From Brugia malayi (lineage: Eukaryota; Nematoda; Chromadorea; Rhabditida; Onchocercidae): a stretch of 64,000 nucleotides of DNA. The DNA lies in assembly GCF_000002995.4 (NCBI RefSeq), contig NW_025062478.1, positions 8,656,001-8,720,000 of the forward strand. Reading direction: 5' to 3'. The translations under genes and the position numbers were made by a program. This document shows positions 11,183-24,575 of this stretch, one piece after another; position 1 is the stretch's first letter, and each line of letters begins with the position of its first letter. Under the pieces are notes generated by a model. The model was not told where the DNA came from. It made no database searches and saw only the letters and a list, made by a program, of their open reading frames with translations.

Positions 11183-12700
11183 TCAATATCTTGCAGTTTC
11201 ATCGTAAATGTTACAATTTCGTCGTTTATGTTTATATGAATCATTGATATACAAACTAGCTGCGATACAAAGGCCAATCGTTGTAATGATAATCAAAACG
11301 AATAGTATGCAAGCGACGATAAACAGTGGCACTGGCATTGATTGCAATGCTAAAAAAAGTGAAATATATTTTTTTAAAATAAATTTTGCTTTCTTTTTCA
11401 TCATGAAATATTGGTTAAAAACAAATTAGTAAATCAGTCACAGAAATGTTTTGAAAAATAAAAAATCAAAGTAAAATTTTAAAAAGCATGGTAATAAAGA
11501 TTATTGATTGACTTTAATCTGTCAGCTAATGTATATAAGTATTGATATGAATGTAACAACTGAAATCAAGCTTTCTTATCAGACTTCTATTTTTTATAAA
11601 AAGTTCTTATCAGACGTTGTTTCGTAGTCTTCATTAGGTCGTTTTCATTTTTAAACAGTAAAAATTTGTCATATCACTATTTCTTTATTTCTATACCTTA
11701 TCTTTTTAATCTGAAAGTTTGATTTATCAGTTAATATTCGTGTTTCTAGCGCATATGACACAGTTTACCTATCAAGACGAAACATTGATCTGGTAAAATG
11801 CAGACGAAAATTCGATTTAGTCCCGAACAGATTTACTAACTAACATACCAGGATGCATCAAAATTAAGGACTCAGTCTTTGAAAAAAGTGCCAACAGTTC
11901 ATTCAAGTTTCTAGGGATCATTTTCGTAATTTAACATTATTTAACCTCCATCTTCATGTCTAGATAGAAAGTTTCTCATGTTTACTTATATAAACTTCGA
12001 GAATGATAAAATGATTGTTAAACAGCAATGAACACCTGATTGATCCCGTCTTACATTTAACGAATGTTTGCATTTTATCCAAACTGGACAATTTCCAACG
12101 ACACAACATAACGGATCAATGTCCATTCCCGTGATACTACCCACTGGTACTACTTGCGCCATTACAGGTTGTTCTGGTAACACAGAAAAAATTTGCATTT
12201 TCTCCGGTAATTCAATGGGTTCCGATTTATAAATAGAGTTTCTGAATCTCCAGCATGTTACATTGGTTGTGTTATAACACCGGCATTGTTTTCTGAAATT
12301 TTTATAGAACTTTTGCTAATTGTTATAATGTGAAGTAGATTGTATGTGTTAATATTAATATTATTTAGGTGTTACCAGACGGATCACAAGAATCAATCAC
12401 TACATAGAATCTGGTACATTTATGTCTTAGAAGAACGATGAATAGATGAAAAATACACCCTCTTGTTATAATAACGATTCACTAATTTAAAATAATTACA
12501 AACAGATCGATGGGGAGGACGCAAGAATTTAATACATTGAAAATATACCCCGGCTGATCTGCTAATTGACATTGCTCTGCAGTACAGAGTGAGCAACAAC
12601 AAGTACTCGAACAACAAAAATCCATTTGATTAATTCCCAGCTCAAATGTGAAAAGCAGGATATTAGCGGAAAATAAAAACAGTACAGATCGTTGCCACAT
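11183..12700 (-). CDS. cysteine-rich single-pass membrane protein, unknown family
   Basis: Five exons (12700-12549, 12292-12055, 11876-11849, 11789-11769, 11349-11183) give a 201-residue protein; all four junctions keep phase. An in-frame TGA lies two codons before the ATG. Residues 1-22 are a signal peptide. A cysteine cluster follows (MDFCCSSTCCCSLC at 26-39, then EQC, KQCRC, VTC), with an N-glycosylation pair in YNTTNVT. A second cluster, LCCVVGNC with IKC, follows near residues 112-125. A 22-residue membrane span (PLFIVACILFVLIIITTIGL region) precedes a short basic tail ending YDETARY. Two internal exons are only 28 and 21 nt. They are needed because exon 2 ends in phase 0 while the last exon needs phase 1. 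I do not recognise the family; a small type I surface protein is the safest description. The two tiny exons are the weakest part. Confidence 0.68.
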
Positions 12701-15700
12701 TATTCAGACGATGGGATCAGAAGTGATGATTGCAGGCAATTACAATCATGGCAATAGCACATTCAAGGAACGAAAAAAAATTTGTGAAATTTTAATGGAA
12801 AAATAGAAAAAATGTAATTATAAAGTTTGACTTTTTTTAGTCAGACTTCACAAAAATTCTTGCAAGAAATGACCAATTTTCGTTCAGAATTGTTGTAGAA
12901 AATAAGAAATGCTTTGCTTGCTCATCGATAGTGTACAGTCCATGGGTATGTATCAGTGGTTGAAATTGTTTTGATATCATTCAAATACTATTCGCTACGT
13001 TTCCATTTCATATTCAACTTCTCTCCACTGCTATTCATTGACAATATGTGAGAATTTCATTACTTTCAGATGAGGAAATGCCTTTTGGTTAGCTGCTGCA
13101 GACTATACAATAGTATCCGATGAATAATACATTTATGCCATCTTCCTCATTTTATTTTTCCTTCAGAAACAAATAGTAGAGAATTCGAAGCATTCAAAAA
13201 TATTGTGATAAATTTGTATATCGGCAAGTTATATAGTATCATACTAGCAGAATATAAATTAGTATATAATATATCATCCAAGTATGATATCTCATTAAGA
13301 CTAAAAGCAAAGAACCTTAAGTTATTGATGAAATGATCTTGCAAACTGATATATCCTCATATATTCATTCCTTTTACAATTTATAAGGAAACATTTGCAA
13401 AAGTAAAACTAGCAGAATATAAATTAGCATATAATATAAATTACTGCACTAAATAATTGTTGGGTTTTATTTAACTTAGAGAATGATCTTAATTTACTTT
13501 GTGGAAAATAAATCTTTGACTTTTAAATGAACCATAGTGTAAAACAGATTTAGCATACATAATATTTTATGAGGCGTCGTTAGCACTGGTATTTTTACAT
13601 AGATATTTGTTGCTTAACATGCAAATATGCTATAAGATGTATGAACTTTCAAATGGTATCACGTAACAATTTAAATTCAAATAAGTCCTACGTATTCAAC
13701 GCTGCGTTAACTAAGATACATCTAACCGATATTCCATTACATAAAAAATAGGTAATGAAATAAATTTCAAATAAATGCATTTATAAAATGTTTCGTGTGC
13801 AGTTTATCTTCTCCGAATTTCATCTGATGTGACATATTGACTATGCTAAAAATATCTGAATGTTATAAAATGAGATTTTCCGGTTCTTCTGATATGCAAC
13901 TGATTTGCAATTGATTATTCCGAGTAGATCCTTCATATTTTACGTTTGATATTACAACTCCAAAGACAATTTTGTGATAAAAAGGAAAACACTTCGTTCT
14001 TAAATGAAATCCGCGCAAATTAAATGGTGTTTAGCTGAGCTTCTCATCACCGCTTACTCAAAGCTAAATGTTTTTCCCGCTAACACAAACATACCTCTCA
14101 GAAGAAGGTATGAATTCACTTGTACTCCCTTTTCTCGTTTATCTTTTCGGACATATTCATTCCGCACTTTGCTCTTCATTTATCGGTAGCACATCACATT
14201 CACACTTTTCCAATAGAAGTAATATATAGAGTAGTAATAGGCTTCATTCAGACTCTTACTTAAATATTGATTGCCCTAGTTGAACCATTTTCAACTTGGA
14301 CCCAAGCCATTAGATGCCGATCATTGAAGCCAATGAATGAATGAATGAATGTATGTCTAACAGCCACCAACATCCGTCCATAGACATATGCACCATAGAT
14401 GGATAGGAATTATAAGACAAAGAAGCATTCACTCAACAAACAAACCTTATTAAGCTTCATCTGTTATATACCGAAACTATAGCAAAAGCACACAGACATA
14501 TTCATAAACATCACAGTCGCATCTCTTCTCAGTTCTTCAAGTCATTTGCCTTATTAATTTGAAATTTGCATGTTTTACTGTGCTTATTTGCCAAGATGAT
14601 GCCGATGATGTTAGCACCTGAATGAGCCTTAATAGGCCTAGTCTTGTTTTGAATACTTCCGTTGAAACTTAATTTAATATTCAATTTATTTTATACTTTA
14701 ATCTTATTACACCTTACGCTTTTAGGTGCATACCAATGGCGCTGTTTAATTAATTCCATGAAAAGATGCATGCATATAAATATGGTCAAGACCTAAACAT
14801 CTAATGAGTCTAGCCTGGCCTATAAACAAAGCATTACACATAGTCGCAGTGTAGTAGTATCACTTTGTACCAGTTTCATTTTAAACATTTTTGAGTTTTA
14901 TTTTTCACAACTTTTATATGCATTTTATGATATATCATAAGATTATGTGTGATACACTTCTAAGTAGAATGCGATAATTGCGCTGAATGTATTAGGATCT
15001 AGAGGAGTGCTCAGATATAACCATATTTCATAAAAGGTTGTTTAGCCATCATTCAATTGCCATCCATCATTTCAGCCTAACATCAATAAGGACCACAAAG
15101 TCTTTTTTCTAAACATCAGCATCATTTGGCTGGGATTTTTCTTTTTTATGAAATCAGAAAATTCGAACATTGTATATTTTCTTAAGCATATGTCTAAGTT
15201 GCATCTTAGCAATCGAATTTTTTCTTTTTTTTTTTCTGTTTTTTATTTAAAGTAGACTTAAATTATTTTATCCGGAAGAGTACAATCATTCTAATGGCTA
15301 CATATTAAATTTCACTACATTTTAATCAATAAATTTAACATTGTGTCTAAAAATAATGGCTGCAAATAAATATATGAAGTACTTCAGGTGACCAGCTATA
15401 ATTACAAACGGATTATTCAACTTGATTTCTTTGAATACTTTTAATTTCTTTTGTGAACTAACTCTTAAATTTCATTCCCATTTACTTTAAATGAATTGTC
15501 TCCTTTATTTTCACTTTTTTTTCCTCTCATATAAACGCTTATTTGCTTGCCTACAATGTAAAATAAGAATTTTTTGATTCTTTCAAGTGTGACATCTCTT
15601 GAGACATTCAGCCAACTTTCGGTTTGTTGATTTGTTTGGCTCTTTTCTATCAATTTTTTTTTCTAGCCATCAAAGCTGCTGCTAAAAACTCTCTTGAAAC

Positions 15701-18700
15701 ACTTTTTGTGAAGATGTGGTAATCTAAAGCATGCATTCAATCGAAACTTTGTTTTTCTAATTATAATATCAGAATTCAACGGAAGACGAAGAACGGATAA
15801 GTGATAAGTAATACCATTTAATTTACAATGAGTGGAAGAACAATCATTCTGGAGAAGAAAACCGTCCTTAAATCTTTTCTTTTTTGCAAACGTTTCGATC
15901 ATTCGAAAAACTAAAATAAATTTTACTCAGATATGACCAAATTTCATCATCTAACTTTTATTTGTTTCAATTTATGTATTTTCTTCTATTTTCTAGGAAT
16001 TAACAATTCAAATGAAATTATCATCAATTCTTTTTCAGTTTACATAATGTTTTCTGGACTATTTCAAAGAAAAGTTTTGGGAAAACAGAACTTTATGATT
16101 ATTGCTGATTTATGAAAAAAAATTGCAACTATACTTTGATATTAGTTAAATTAGACTTTTTTGCTTTTCTTTTCTAATAACAAACGTTTTCCTAAATATA
16201 AATTTTCCATTTATCTTGGAAACTGAAAAGTTTTCTTTGCAAAGTTTTTAAAAATTTATACACAGATGTATTAATTTTAAAAACCAAATAAAGCGTTTTC
16301 TAATCCATCCATTCATTTATCGTTTGTTCCTACCAAGCATCGAATCTTGATCCTGTTCCATTGAATACATCCGTATTTGGTGAATCTTTCCTATCAACCC
16401 TCTATCACCATTAACTATATTTTTTTTTCTGGCGAAAATTATTTTTAGAAGCAGAAACGATAAAAAAAGAGGAAATAATCAAAGCTTAACTTCCTCTTCA
16501 AGCAGTCTTGCTAAATCTAATTGTTCGCTCTCGCAAGGAATGCAACAAAATACGGAACCGATCACATGTCACAAAATGGTCTGATTAAGAGGTAAACTGA
16601 GAAAAGAAAACGGATGGCATATAGACATATATGTCATCCTAAAATATAGATTTTATTGATCAATTATCAATCTTCTACTTATAAAAAAGAAAATATATAT
16701 AATGGATGACAGTTTACAACAAATTTTTTGATTGACCTGTTTAAATAAATGGAAATTTAAAATATTTGATGGACTGTAAGTAGAAGTACAGTTTCCTCTA
16801 TTTACCAACTTCATTTATTCTTATGAAACCATAAATTTACAACTTGATATGATCAGTAAGATTAATCGTCAGCAAATTTGATCATTTGTTGAATTTTATT
16901 GGATTTTTTTTGCTCATTATCCTGACACTACTTTATATTTTCTCTCTTTCCCTTTTTCTCACCTGTCCTCATCTTTCATTTTCTTCTTTATTTCATCAAT
17001 AAAATCTATATTTTTGTTAATTCTATCAACATTACTTTAAAACAAGCGATAAAATAGGTTGCTAATTGAGAGAGAAAGAGACTGTTCCATAAAGAAAAAA
17101 GTTGAATTTCATGCTTAGCAGATTTTCTTATTTTAATTTTCTATTAAGTAAAAAGATTTTGTCCCATATTAATGAACAGTCATGCAAAAAATCAACATTT
17201 CAAGATAATTTACGTTTTTACTACATCTGATGTCATTCTTTGTTTTCCTTTTTGTAACGAGAAGACTGAAAACAAGAAATTCAATTACAAAGTAAAGTTT
17301 CATTATTATTCTTGTTAGTTTCTAAAATTATTATCACTGTTGCAGTGTATGAATACATTTCAGATAAGATCCTTAATTGCACTTTATTCTTTATCCACAA
17401 ATAATTTGCCGAAATTTTGAAAACACTTGAAATTACATATTTAAATTATTTATACACTTTAAATTAAATCAAGTGATCAAATATCCTGAAATATGATCCA
17501 ATAGAGCAATAGGAATAAAAAGACTAATAAACTGAAGAAAAAGACGACTGATAAAAGAAAGTTAAATGTAATCAGTGGAGAAATTCAATCCCCAGGATCA
17601 AGATTTTTTTTAAACAATATAATTATCTGTTACCATACCATAAAATGCAAAAGTAATTATTAAAACAAATATTTTTTATTTTTAAAATGTATTCTGGATT
17701 TGTTCCATTCTCATTACGAATTCATTTCCGTACATCTTGCACTACATTCTATGACTGGTAAATTCAGGTAAATTTTATTTCACGGAATACTTGGAAACTG
17801 AAATAGAGAAGTTCTGTCTTAAATCTTTAAAGATTTAAAAAGACCAATGAAAGGATATCCTTTCTCAAATTTCTCAAAATACACAATTTTATGTTTGTTT
17901 AACTTGCTGATTCCTAAATCTGAATCAATTTTGCTATTTTAAAGTAATTACTGTAAGAAAACGAAAATTTGTTACTTGATATTCATATCAATAAAACTAC
18001 TGAGCTAATATAAAATGTTTTCCATTTCTATAAATTCATCGCATCGCTTGTATTATCTTCCATATGTCTTCGCCATAAAAATTAATTAAATTCAAGCTAA
18101 ATTGGGAAATACTTTTTATCTGAAAATAATAGATAAAAAAAAGGCATATCGAACAATATTTATTAGGAATTGAAAAATATTGGTTCTTTTTTTACACTTA
18201 GTTTTTTTTTAATTTTATAATGAGCATTTTGCATTTTGTTCTCTGAATCTTTCAAATTAAAAAAAGAAAAATCAAACTGTTGTGCGTTAGTCAGGCTTTT
18301 TAAATATAGTTGTATATGGTTCATTACATTTCAGTAATAGGATAATGAAATTGAGATTTGACCGTGACGGTAAATGTTGTTGAATAAGATTTATAAGATG
18401 ATAAATCATGATTTATCACAATTTGCAGATGTGTGCTAAAGATTATTATCAGTTCAAAAAATGAATTGAATAAAAATGTTTTCATGGAACAAAAGCAGTA
18501 CGACTACACGCATGTGTTTTTACTATTGCTACTAATTAACATTAATGGATTATCAGATGCTTTTAAATATCAATAAGATACATTTAAGAAAAATTTAAGG
18601 AATGTCTAAGGGCTATTTTATTATCGCTATGTTATCTGATGCTATAAAATTATGCTAGCTTCTTTGGAAAAAACAAAATTTAAAATTTAATAAATAAAAA

Positions 18701-18778
18701 ACGCCAAGAAAATATTAATTCGAAGTATTTTTTTTTTTCCAAGTTATCCAAATGAAGTAATTTTCCCAATCATTATAG
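12701..18778. other. long AT-rich stretch; possible 5' introns of the + strand synaptotagmin
   Basis: No confident exon on either strand in about 6 kb. It contains a duplicated 30-bp sequence (13243 and 13407 regions, core CTAGCAGAATATAAATTAG), a short ATGA run near 14333, and a serine-rich open segment at 16449-16578 considered and set aside. The N-terminal exons of the synaptotagmin to the right probably lie here or further left. Confidence 0.4.
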
Positions 18779-21700
18779 CACCCGAATCGGTTTCGCCAAA
18801 AACAACATCAATAAATAAGAAAAAAGAGGAGAAAAAGGAAAAGAAATTCTTGGGACGATTGTCTTATAAACTTGATTATGATTTCGATAGAAATTCAGTA
18901 AGTTCCTTTTTAGAACAAATCCCTCGGTCTATAATATTATCAATAGACCAATGCAAATAAATTTTCTTGAAGTGTTAAAAACTGTTTTAGTTGAGAATAC
19001 AAGATCAATAATTATATCAAGAAAGATTGCAGATATAGCAGCTAAACATATCATTCATTATGTTCTGTTTGCTTAATCATAAACTATGCTAATGGATGTA
19101 CTTTTAACCAAAATGGATGGAAATTTTTAGAATTGCAAAGAAAATGAAAGGAGCGGAAGGAACATTATAAAAAATTTATAAAGCGTTCTGTGGACTTATT
19201 TAAAATTTATAAGTAGAAATTACTATGTATATTTTTTGTGACACAATATATATTCATGGCTAGAAACTGATACTACTTCTAGTCTAGATTCATATACTTT
19301 CAGTAATGCTTTTTAATATTAGCGCAGATATTTCCAAATTTGCTTTTGTTTTCTCTTATTTGGAGGAAGTAAAATTGATTTTTCCAAATCGAAATGAATT
19401 TGACGGGAAGGAAAAATCCAGTTCAAGAAAAAATTTATATTTCAATTCAAAAAAATTTCCTAAAAGTAATGCAAAAAAAAAAAAAATAATTTTCTTTGGT
19501 CTTACTTTTTTTGGGGATATGAAAAACCAATTTCCACATGAAAATTCTTTGTGATAGAAGGAAAAGACACTGCAGAATTATTTTTGACTCCTTCTGTCAT
19601 CTCTTAGTGATTTCTTTGTTAAAATGATCTGAATTAAAAAACACTTCCTTTTTTAATTGTATTTCATATAACACGTGTCGTTTCTTAAAGCATTTAAATT
19701 TGATTAATAATAGAGAATTTGTAAGCAATAAATCAAAAGGACTAATAATTTCAGATTTTTATTTGAACATGAAATTTATAGCTAACGGTAACTGTAATCC
19801 AAGCAGATGGATTGCCAGCGATGGACCTTGGCGGTACCTCCGATCCATACGTCAAATTATTCCTCTTACCGGACAAAAAAAAGAAATATCAAACCAGGGT
19901 GCAGAAGAAGTCACTTAATCCTGTTTTCAATGAAAATTTTATGTTCAAGGTGAATTTATCCAATTTAATCCAAGATTTATGAAGAATATTGTTTTTCTGG
20001 TATTTCCTATCCAAATAACTATAAAAATAAGTATTAACTGACTGTTAACAAAATCGTTGCAAAAAAATATCTGTACCAGATTTTTTTTTTACTTTTTAAT
20101 ATAAATGTAAATATTATTTTAATATTTATTCGTCATCTTTTTGGTAATTACTTAACTATTTTTTTTCCTTTATTTTGAAGTATAGGAGGTTATTAGACAA
20201 AAGACAAATATTCTGAAACCCTTTTAGAATATTTGCCTCCCAATCATTTGATCCCGTTAAAACTGCCATATCTGAGAATTCGAGAAATTATGCAAAGATG
20301 CAAGATCAATTCTAAAAATTAGGAACGGTAGCCGTTTAGGAGCTGGAATTGGCACTGACCAGTCAAGAAAATTGAAGACGGAGAAAAAGGTCCACTTGTT
20401 CTACAGACATCCAGCATTTTAAAAATGTAAAATCACCATTTTGAATCAAACGGATTATGTTCTGAGCAAAAATGAGATACGGTAAAAGGAGAGCCAACTT
20501 AGTTGTGGGCGGAAAAGAGGCGATAGAATGCTTGCTAAAGCTGAATTGAAATATTCTGAAACCCTTTCAGAATATTTGCCTTCCAATCATTTGATCCCGT
20601 TAAAACTGTCCTATCTGAGAATTCAACAATCGTTATTTAATTGGCATTAATCAACTAGAAGAAAGCAATTTATCCTTACAATAACTCTTGCGCTTGCAAG
20701 GAACGCTTTAAATTTTGAATGAATTGAATTATATACCAATAATTTATTACATTTACATGTATCTCGACAGCTTTTTTTATCTATAACCATTCACAAGAAT
20801 GCAGGGATTACTTTCCATGTCATTCGTCAAATTCTGATGCAAGAATTTCTGAAAGAAATAAATTTATCTTTCATTAATATAATCATAATTTTTGCTCCAA
20901 TTAATTTAAATAGTCAAATATAGTGCTTACATCTAAATTCACTTTCTAAAAGTTAGACCAACACCAAGTTAAGAAACCTAGGTTGTTCTAAAAATGGAAA
21001 TTTTTGGATGTATTTGATTGTTAATTCAATAAATTTTTCGTTTACTTATCAAATATATCGAAAAAGTAAAAATTTGGATGCGAAAGAAAGAGCAAAAAAC
21101 AGCACTAAAATGGAAATATGGGGTGGAGAAATAACGATTAACTTTCTGCAATTCATTTATACAAATCAGTAAGAGAAAAATAAGTCCTTAGCAAAGGTCC
21201 TTAACTTTTGGTCACCTTCATTACGACTGGTTCAAGTTTATTTTGAATAGCATTTTGCTCGACTGTTCTCTAACTTCGCCATTAAATATCAAAAAAATAT
21301 ATAAATTAGTGCATTGGAAATAGAAATAAGCATTTAGCAACCTTTTTTTCATTTCCGTCTATGAAACTATCCCTAAATTCTTTTTCATGTTTACTTTATC
21401 TACAACTACCATAAGGATTATGCCTATGCCTTTTAAATAAGCTTTTTGAAGTAGTCAAACATCTCATTCCTTTTTAATTTATATAATCTTCAGATACCAT
21501 ACAACGAAATCAGCAGTCAAACGCTGATTATGAGCGTTTTTGATTTTGATAGATTCGGTAAACATGGTCAGGTAAACATTGTTTATCACGATCTTTGATA
21601 TTCGTTTCAGAATTTTGGAATAAACATTAATTTATGAACTTTCTGGAGTAAGTCCAATCTTACTGCACCTCTGTCAATCAAATCTATTTGTAAAGAATGT

Positions 21701-23392
21701 GTTGTCAATCAAATTTCTTCATCCTTTATCGATTAGTAAAGCTACTTTTTATTATTTAAGCTGTGAGTGTATGCTTTTACAATTGTATTCCAAAAAACTT
21801 GTAAATTTTAAGATTTTGATAGGGTCAGAAGTCAGAAAAAGAAATATGGGAATCTAGCAATATACAGCCATAGTAATTTCAGATAGGCGAAATATCAGTA
21901 CCTCTTGGAAAGGTAGATCTAGCAACTACCATTGAGAGGTGTGACTTGATCCAAACTCCCCCGGTATTTTTTCATTTTTCTGTATGAGAATCGTTATGGA
22001 ATTAATAGCTTGAAAAAATTGGAGGATATTTTTGTGTTGTTCAGATTATAAATATATTTTAATTTGCTACATGGTAGTTACTGAAAATCGATTGCAGATA
22101 GGAATTATTGAATTCTGTTTCTTCAGTACAGCTCAACCTACTAATAATCTTTCTGGTATGAATGGAAAATATGATGCATAGCAAATTAAAATTTAAAGTA
22201 ATAACTTTTGACAACTCAACCGAAGGGCAAATAAGATACGAAAATATAAGATTTATTGAATAATTTCAGGAAAATAGGTTAGGTGAAGTATGCTTAGCAC
22301 TTCGTTATGTTCCGAATAAAAATAAATTAACGGTTGTTGTAATGGAATGCAAAAATTTGAAAAAGATGGACGTTCTTGGTCTATCAGGTTAGTACATTTT
22401 TCAAATTCGCAATAACATTTACAGCACTTATTAAATTTATATGATGTCGTACGAGTGTCACAGTATTGAGATGTGATATTATCAACTTTCCCATTTAAAT
22501 CTAATTGGTGACATAAATCAGATTGTTTAGCACTTCGCAATTTTTCAAATAATTTCATAATAATAAATTAAATCATTCAAACTTAAATTCATATGCAATT
22601 ATTCAGTTAGTTTTGATGGTACATAGAATATTTTGCTTTGCTTTACAGATCCATACGTTAAAATTTATTTGATGATGCAAAAGAAACGATTAGAAAAAAA
22701 GAAAACAACAATTAAGATGAAAACATTAAATCCATATTATAATGAGTCATTCAGTTTTGATGTCAGCCCAGAGAAAATGCAGGTAAGGTGAATAAAGTTC
22801 AATGACTTATTAAGTTTTTTTCAGACATTTAAATTTTTGAGAATTCAAAATAAATATGTGATAAGAATCATTGAAAATACTACGTTAAAGCTCTGTTATT
22901 TTCATATAATTACTAAACAGAAATAGTTCCATACTTCTTTCACTTGAACAAATATCGCATTATCATTATTTATTTGTAGCGAATTTAATAACGAAAAGTT
23001 CAAAACCATCTGTATTATTACAAAATGATTTCTCTTATTCTACACACTACTTCTTAAATATATCAAAAAAGAATGTTAAAGTAAGATTGAAATAAAATCA
23101 AATTTGAAAATGTCAGTACAAAAATCACTTCTACGCGTTGCTTTCATTCTAAATTTTTAATTAGCTGATAATAAATTTCAGTCAGTTTAATATAAACAAT
23201 CCGTTTCAGCGGGTGCATTTGCAAGTGACAGTTTCGGATTACGATCGAGTCGGCTCGAATGAACGTATCGGTCACGTTATCATTGGCAATAATGCAAACG
23301 GTGTAGCGCTGAAGCAATGGCAGGATGTCCTCGCGACACCACGTCGTTCTGTTGCACAATGGCATGTGTTGATGCCATTTAATGATGATTAA
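18779..23392 (+). CDS. synaptotagmin (C2A-C2B), N-terminal exons not found
   Basis: Eight exons: 18779-18897, 19782-19949, 21494-21571, 21883-21963, 22270-22387, 22649-22782 and 23210-23392 (seven coding segments found; the first begins in phase 1, so at least one upstream exon is missing). The linker is lysine-rich, then comes [11 protein letters not shown] and two C2 domains. C2A has the calcium loop [12 protein letters not shown] and [11 protein letters not shown]2B has MDVLGLSDPYVK, the polybasic strand [25 protein letters not shown], and the terminal [11 protein letters not shown] containing the WHxL motif. Synaptotagmins bind synaptic or secretory vesicle membranes and trigger calcium-dependent fusion with SNAREs. 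In both C2 domains the fifth calcium-ligand aspartate (Syt1 D238 and D371) is replaced, by Gly and Glu. It resembles Syt1/2-type proteins, but the exact worm paralogue cannot be told. Stop TAA at 23390-23392. Confidence 0.93.
20207..20624. repeat. 75-bp direct repeats flanking a 268-bp segment inside a synaptotagmin intron
   Basis: Positions 20207-20281 and 20550-20624 match at 71 of 75 bases with no gaps (shared core AATCATTTGATCCCGTTAAA). The segment between is less AT-rich than the intron around it. This resembles a small inserted element with terminal direct repeats, or a duplication. Confidence 0.75.
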
Positions 23393-24575
23393 TTAATGAT
23401 AATTATTGATATCCTATTATTGCTCTCGTTTATGATACATACAATCTCGATAAGTCGTTGTTAATTACCTGGAAGAATCGTAACTTTTCGAAATTTTATC
23501 AAAATCTTTTATCGAAATCTTTTGTTCTCATAGGTGCGCTAAGGGGATAACTTTATAACTTACTTTTATTTCATCTATGCAAGTATTTTATAGTCGAACA
23601 AACTGAGAAAATCAATAATTTTTAGTACTATGGCATTATAGTTTATGTCATTGGTTCTGTTCCATTTTATCTTGCACCTATTTTATAAATGATAAGTCTT
23701 CAGTTTAATTTCAAAATTCGTGAACTTTATTTATTTGTCTGATTGCAGTTGATGTGATCTTTTACTTTCTTCTCCCTATTTTTAGTTGAATTTTATCCAC
23801 TAACGGTCATTTTGTGATCATAACGGTTCGTTGCAAAATATTATGTAAATATTGATAAGTTCATTCGACAGGAATCCCTTGAGAACATCACTGATATTTT
23901 TGTTTTGCATATCAGTTGAAAAAAAAAAAAAAAAAACCAGTGGTTGTAGATATTCACATGCATTGATTACAGACATATTGTATGATTACCTAACAATATT
24001 ACCTCTGACATTCTTTAATCCTTACTTAAACAGTTAGTGATGTTTTATCAATTGTAATAATAATTCATATATTTCGTATTTGAAACTGTATAAAAGTATC
24101 AAGCATTTGTTGAATGAATCTATGAGCGCAACTTTTCCAAAATGCTGCAACACCATTTGATAATGATGTATAGCTGAATAATTAATGCAAGAGTAATTGT
24201 CCTGAATAGCTAAATAATTAGTAGTAATGACTTTGGTAAGACTTTTTAGAAATTCAAGTTAATTATTCCATCTATTTCTTGAAAATTTTCCTCACTTATC
24301 ACAAATTTTGTACAATCAATCTTTGATGATGCCAATGACTTTTTTCCTTATGTAAAATAAAACATGCCGGAATTTCTAGCGCATTAATCAAAATCATCAA
24401 TATGTTCAGAAATTATCATTATCATTGATAGCAGTATGTACTCTTTGACATCTTCAAAGAATGCTTTAATTGTGTTTGATTAATCTGTCGAGTACCAACT
24501 CTGTCTGGATGATACTGTGTAGGCAAGTAATTAGAATCTTTTTAATCTTTCGCTATAAAGATTAATTAATTGCAG
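23393..24575. other. spacer between synaptotagmin and amnionless-like genes
   Basis: 1.2 kb between two plus-strand genes. It has a 19-nt A run near 23920 and no supportable exon. It should hold the synaptotagmin 3' UTR and upstream control sequence for the next gene, but no specific site was recognised. The final bases, an AG directly before ATG, are the acceptor used by the amnionless-like transcript. Confidence 0.4.

Noticed and set aside
11877..11897. Earlier acceptor (CCCTAG) for exon 3 of the cysteine-rich membrane protein
   Set aside because: It requires a two-base overhang from exon 2, which ends in phase 0; the TTTCAAAG acceptor keeps the frame.
12500..12700. Longer version of exon 1 of the cysteine-rich membrane protein ending at a GTAATT donor
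   Set aside because: It exits in phase 0, which puts a stop codon soon after the start of exon 2. The donor at 12548 fits the frame.
16449..16578. Serine-rich open segment after an AG, read as a possible linker exon of the plus-strand synaptotagmin
   Set aside because: Its only in-frame donor (GTCTGA) is poor and exits in phase 0, while the exon at 18779 needs phase 1. A better donor at 16600 lies in a different frame.
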